A stretch of 7,365 bases of DNA from JAAYDH01 sp035353055 (GTDB taxonomy: Bacteria > Bacillota_I > Bacilli_A > RFN20 > CAG-826). Under the pieces are notes generated by a model. That model did no database searches. It saw only the letters and a list, made by a program, of their open reading frames with translations, and was not told where the DNA came from. This document shows, one piece after another, positions 5,606 to 7,365 of the stretch (position 1 is the first letter of the stretch; every line of letters begins with the position of its first letter). Made by a program: the position numbers and the translations under genes. Location: positions 1 to 7,365 of the forward strand of contig DAOPYW010000026.1 in assembly GCA_035353055.1 (NCBI GenBank), in the 5' to 3' direction.

Positions 5606-6199
5606 ATGGAAAACATCCGCGAAATCATTGGAGAAAATCTCGCTTCTTTACGAAAAGAAGCCAAGCTCACTCAACTTGAACTAGCTGAAAGATTTAACTA
5701 TTCCGATAAAGCTGTCTCCAAGTGGGAAAAGGGCGACACTATACCAGATATAGAAACCCTATATAACCTCTGCCAGTTCTATGGTGTGACCATTGACTAT
5801 CTCACTCACAAAGGCGCTCCGAGCGACAAGAAAGAATTTATCACCAGAAAAGATAGTGATTTCTCAAATAAAATTTTGATTACTCTACTATTAGTAATGA
5901 TCATTTGGATGATTGCTACGATTGCGTTCGTCTATACATCCATCACTTTAGATATGGGATACTGGCAATCATTTATATGGGCTGTACCCGCCTCCTGCAT
6001 TTTGGTTTTGGGAATCAATCGAAAGTTGTTCCGATCAAGCACGCTGAGCTTTATCTGCGAGTCTGTTGGCATCTGGTCCCTATTATCATCTTTTTACTTT
6101 TCTTTTTCTATCTGGTCTTTATGGCCCATCTTCCTGCTTGGCATCCCTTTGCAAGCCGCCTTAGGAATATGGTATGTCATGAACAAGACAAAAAAATAA
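5606..6199 (+). CDS. Membrane-bound XRE-family transcriptional regulator
   Basis: This 197-residue protein has a Cro/CI-type helix-turn-helix domain at residues 5-66: ENLASLRKEAKLTQLELAERF, then the recognition-helix region NYSDKAVSKWEKGDTIPD, then LYNLCQFYGVTIDYL, a common pattern in Bacillota regulators. After a short polar linker (67-88) come four hydrophobic segments (about 89-111, 119-137, 146-168 and 171-192) and a KTKK tail, so the DNA-binding domain is tethered to the cytoplasmic side of the membrane. Start ATG 5606 fits the usual N-terminus of these proteins; the in-frame TTG at 5552 would add 18 residues encoded inside the promoter region. It probably regulates itself and the divergent envelope gene in response to a membrane signal (inference). 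The TM part does not match a sensor family that I can name. Confidence 0.88.
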   Translation: MENIREIIGENLASLRKEAKLTQLELAERFNYSDKAVSKWEKGDTIPDIETLYNLCQFYGVTIDYLTHKGAPSDKKEFITRKDSDFSNKILITLLLVMIIWMIATIAFVYTSITLDMGYWQSFIWAVPASCILVLGINRKLFRSSTLSFICESVGIWSLLSSFYFSFSIWSLWPIFLLGIPLQAALGIWYVMNKTKK

Positions 6200-6200
6200 A

Positions 6201-6230
6201 ACCGCAGTCGATTAACTGCGGTATTTTTTT
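6201..6230. terminator. Bidirectional intrinsic terminator between the regulator gene and ktrA
   Basis: An 8-bp perfect stem ACCGCAGT / ACTGCGGT (6201-6208 and 6215-6222) closes a 6-nt loop CGATTA. On the plus strand it is followed by ATTTTTTT (6223-6230), ending the regulator transcript 2 nt after its stop. On the minus strand it is followed by the complement of the A-rich tract at 6190-6200 and ends the ktrBA transcript. The plus-strand T-tract overlaps the ktrA stop codon by two bases. Confidence 0.9.
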
Positions 6231-6906
6231 ATAACTTGATTCGCTTCTTGCCATTCAAGGTTTCGCGGAAATCTCGAATTTCTTTGGTGCTCCCAACCAC
6301 GAATATATTATCGTCGGGGAGAATGAAATCAGCCCCTCCAGGTATAAAAAATTTACCATTTATAATAATCAGCACTAAGCTGACACCAAAGAGAACCTTT
6401 GGGTTCAGTTCCACGATAGTAGTGGGGACAAAAGCTGAGTTGACCATTAATGAGATTACGGAATGTTTGTCGTCGAGTTTATAGAAGTCTTTAAAGTCTT
6501 CATTTCCTAAGCGGTTTGCCAAAGCAATTCCAGCGGCTTTTTGAGGAGTGATGACCTCGGTAGCGCCGAGTTTTTTCATGATTGGGACAAAGTAGTCGTC
6601 ATCGCTTCGAACGATGATCTGTTTTATTCCCATGTCTCTCAAAATGACAGTGGTTAAAACAGCCGCTTCTTTGTTGCCTCCGAAGGCGACAATCGCGGCA
6701 TCGACATCTTGGACGCCTAATTCCTTAAGCGCTTCTTCATCTGTGGAGTCAGCGACGAAACAAGTCGGCAGTAAAACTGCTACTTTTTTAACGATTTCTT
6801 CATCGCTGTCAATCGCGATGACATCAGCGCTATTAGCGACTAATTCTTCGACGACAGCTCGTCCAAACTGCCCTAATCCAATAACTGCATATGATTTCTT
6901 TTCCAT
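6229..6906 (-). CDS. ktrA: K+ uptake regulatory subunit KtrA (RCK/TrkA family)
   Basis: KtrA forms a cytoplasmic octameric ring that binds ATP/ADP (and c-di-AMP in the C-terminal domain in several Gram-positive species) and gates the KtrB potassium pore. The 225-residue product matches the family length. An RCK_N Rossmann domain (about 4-125) is shown by YAVIGLGQFGRAVVEEL, with the GxGxxG motif at 10-15 and the ribose-binding acidic residue at the end of strand 2 (IAIDSDEE, Asp33). It continues with ADSTDEEAL, DAAIVAFGGNKEAAVL, IIVRSDDD and KKLGATEVITPQKAAG. An RCK_C domain (about 140-225) includes FIPGGADFILPDDNIFVVGS. It starts 12 nt after the ktrB stop with a good AAAGGAG ribosome binding site. 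The ktrB neighbour favours KtrA over TrkA of a two-RCK system, since only one RCK_N/RCK_C pair is present. Confidence 0.94.
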   Translation of the reverse strand: MEKKSYAVIGLGQFGRAVVEELVANSADVIAIDSDEEIVKKVAVLLPTCFVADSTDEEALKELGVQDVDAAIVAFGGNKEAAVLTTVILRDMGIKQIIVRSDDDYFVPIMKKLGATEVITPQKAAGIALANRLGNEDFKDFYKLDDKHSVISLMVNSAFVPTTIVELNPKVLFGVSLVLIIINGKFFIPGGADFILPDDNIFVVGSTKEIRDFRETLNGKKRIKL

Positions 6907-6913
6907 AGTTATT

Positions 6914-6920
6914 CTCCTTT
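6914..6920 (-). promoter_or_regulatory. Shine-Dalgarno sequence of ktrA overlapping the ktrB stop
   Basis: On the minus strand AAAGGAG lies 7 nt before the ktrA ATG (6906) and shares two bases with the ktrB TAA (6921-6919). This supports 6906 as the start and implies coupled translation of pore and gate subunits. Confidence 0.8.
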
Positions 6921-7365
6921 ATCCAATGAGGAAATCTTCCTCAACATACTTGTAGTGCGATGTGCCTTCTTTGTTCATGTTCACCTGGAACACTTGGAAG
7001 AAAGTCATCGGCCCTAATCGCCCAGCAAACATCAAGAATATCAAAACTGATTTGCTGCCAACACTGAGTGCGGGGTCGATTCCTGTCGATAGACCGACAG
7101 TGCCAAAAGCAGAAAATATTTCAAATAGAATATTCTCCGAAGGAATATTATGTCCCTGCTCGAAGGCAGATACTATTATAAAGCAAATGATGACGGTCAA
7201 TATAGCAATAAAGAACAGCGACAAAGCTTTGACAATCATTTTTGTGGAATAAGTTCTCTTGAAAGCGCTGACTTCTTTGCCTCTTAAATAGCTAAAGATA
7301 GCAAGCACAATCATGAATATTGTCGTTGTTTTAATGCCGCCAGCAGTTCCTAAAGGAGAGCCACC
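6919..7365 (-). CDS. ktrB: K+ uptake pore subunit KtrB/TrkH family (N-terminal part outside the window)
   Basis: This is the C-terminal 148 residues of a superfamily-of-K-transporters pore protein; the frame is open to the window edge. The visible protein starts GGSPLGTAGGIKTTT, the conserved TM region that usually reads G(A/G)SPGSTAGGIKTTT and forms part of the gating loop. Next come a TM segment and a basic loop (RGKEVSAFKRTYSTK), another TM helix, the fourth pore loop SAFGTVGLSTG with the filter glycine, and a last TM with AGRLGPMTFF. The short end (YVEEDFLIG) resembles KtrB C-termini. KtrB dimers with a KtrA ring usually import K+ with Na+ dependence. ktrA follows 12 nt downstream with its ribosome binding site over the ktrB stop. 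The promoter must lie beyond the window. KtrB is preferred over TrkH because of the partner gene and C-terminus. Confidence 0.93.
   Translation of the reverse strand, partial: GGSPLGTAGGIKTTTIFMIVLAIFSYLRGKEVSAFKRTYSTKMIVKALSLFFIAILTVIICFIIVSAFEQGHNIPSENILFEIFSAFGTVGLSTGIDPALSVGSKSVLIFLMFAGRLGPMTFFQVFQVNMNKEGTSHYKYVEEDFLIG

Noticed and set aside
5905..6234. Plus-strand open frame of 109 codons overlapping the regulator's TM region
   Set aside because: It lies within the well-supported regulator gene in another frame, has no ribosome binding site, runs through the terminator hairpin, and its sequence has no recognisable features.
6236..7252. Plus-strand open frames opposite ktrA and ktrB
   Set aside because: They are antisense to clearly identified KtrA and KtrB coding sequence, and their composition is what the complementary strand of those genes gives.
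1..7365. Recoded TGA (Mycoplasma-type code)
   Set aside because: folC ends with TGA at the expected family length and all tryptophans in conserved positions are TGG.

Overview
The window looks like a chromosomal segment from a moderately AT-rich, low-G+C Gram-positive-type bacterium (Bacillota/Bacilli or a walled relative of the Mycoplasmatota, plausibly host- or gut-associated). This placement is an inference from five things: the four-cysteine L33 protein, the short single-TM SecE, an ECF-type folate transporter subunit beside folC, KtrAB-type potassium uptake, and a BspA-like leucine-rich-repeat surface protein. TGA is used as a stop codon (folC ends in TGA) and no in-frame TGA needs to be read as Trp, so the standard bacterial code fits and a Mycoplasma-type code does not.

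Layout. (1) Positions 1-2452, plus strand: a tight run of smpB (5' end cut off), folC and a folate-type ECF S component. The smpB-folC gap is 3 nt and folC and the S component overlap by 4 nt, so this is almost certainly one transcript. Folate taken up by the S component would be trapped as polyglutamate by FolC. (2) Positions 2459-3450: two envelope proteins in tandem, a 73-residue acidic protein with a C-terminal TM helix and a BspA-like LRR protein with a possible lipobox and a C-terminal TM helix. A consensus TATAAT lies 7 nt before the first start codon. (3) Positions 3506-4584: a promoter, then rpmG, secE and nusG, closed by a strong hairpin terminator. rpmG is only 48 codons long. (4) Positions 4593-6230: an unrecognised membrane-anchored protein (minus strand) diverges from a membrane-bound XRE-family regulator (plus strand). 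Their predicted -35 elements lie almost exactly on top of one another. (5) Positions 6229-7365, minus strand: ktrA preceded by ktrB (cut off by the window end), encoding the gating and pore subunits of a K+ uptake system.

Convergent gene pairs (nusG with the minus-strand envelope gene, and the regulator with ktrA) are each separated by one compact hairpin that has T-tracts on both strands and so can serve both directions. Most of the window is ordinary housekeeping DNA. The parts that merit a second look are the compact divergent promoter with a repeated sequence at each -10 element, two genes that look leaderless, the paired small-TM/LRR envelope genes, the unrecognised 300-residue membrane-anchored protein, and the detachment of secE-nusG from rplK-rplA. 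I see no CRISPR array, insertion sequence, tRNA, rRNA or clear riboswitch. No gene-free stretch reaches 300 bases.
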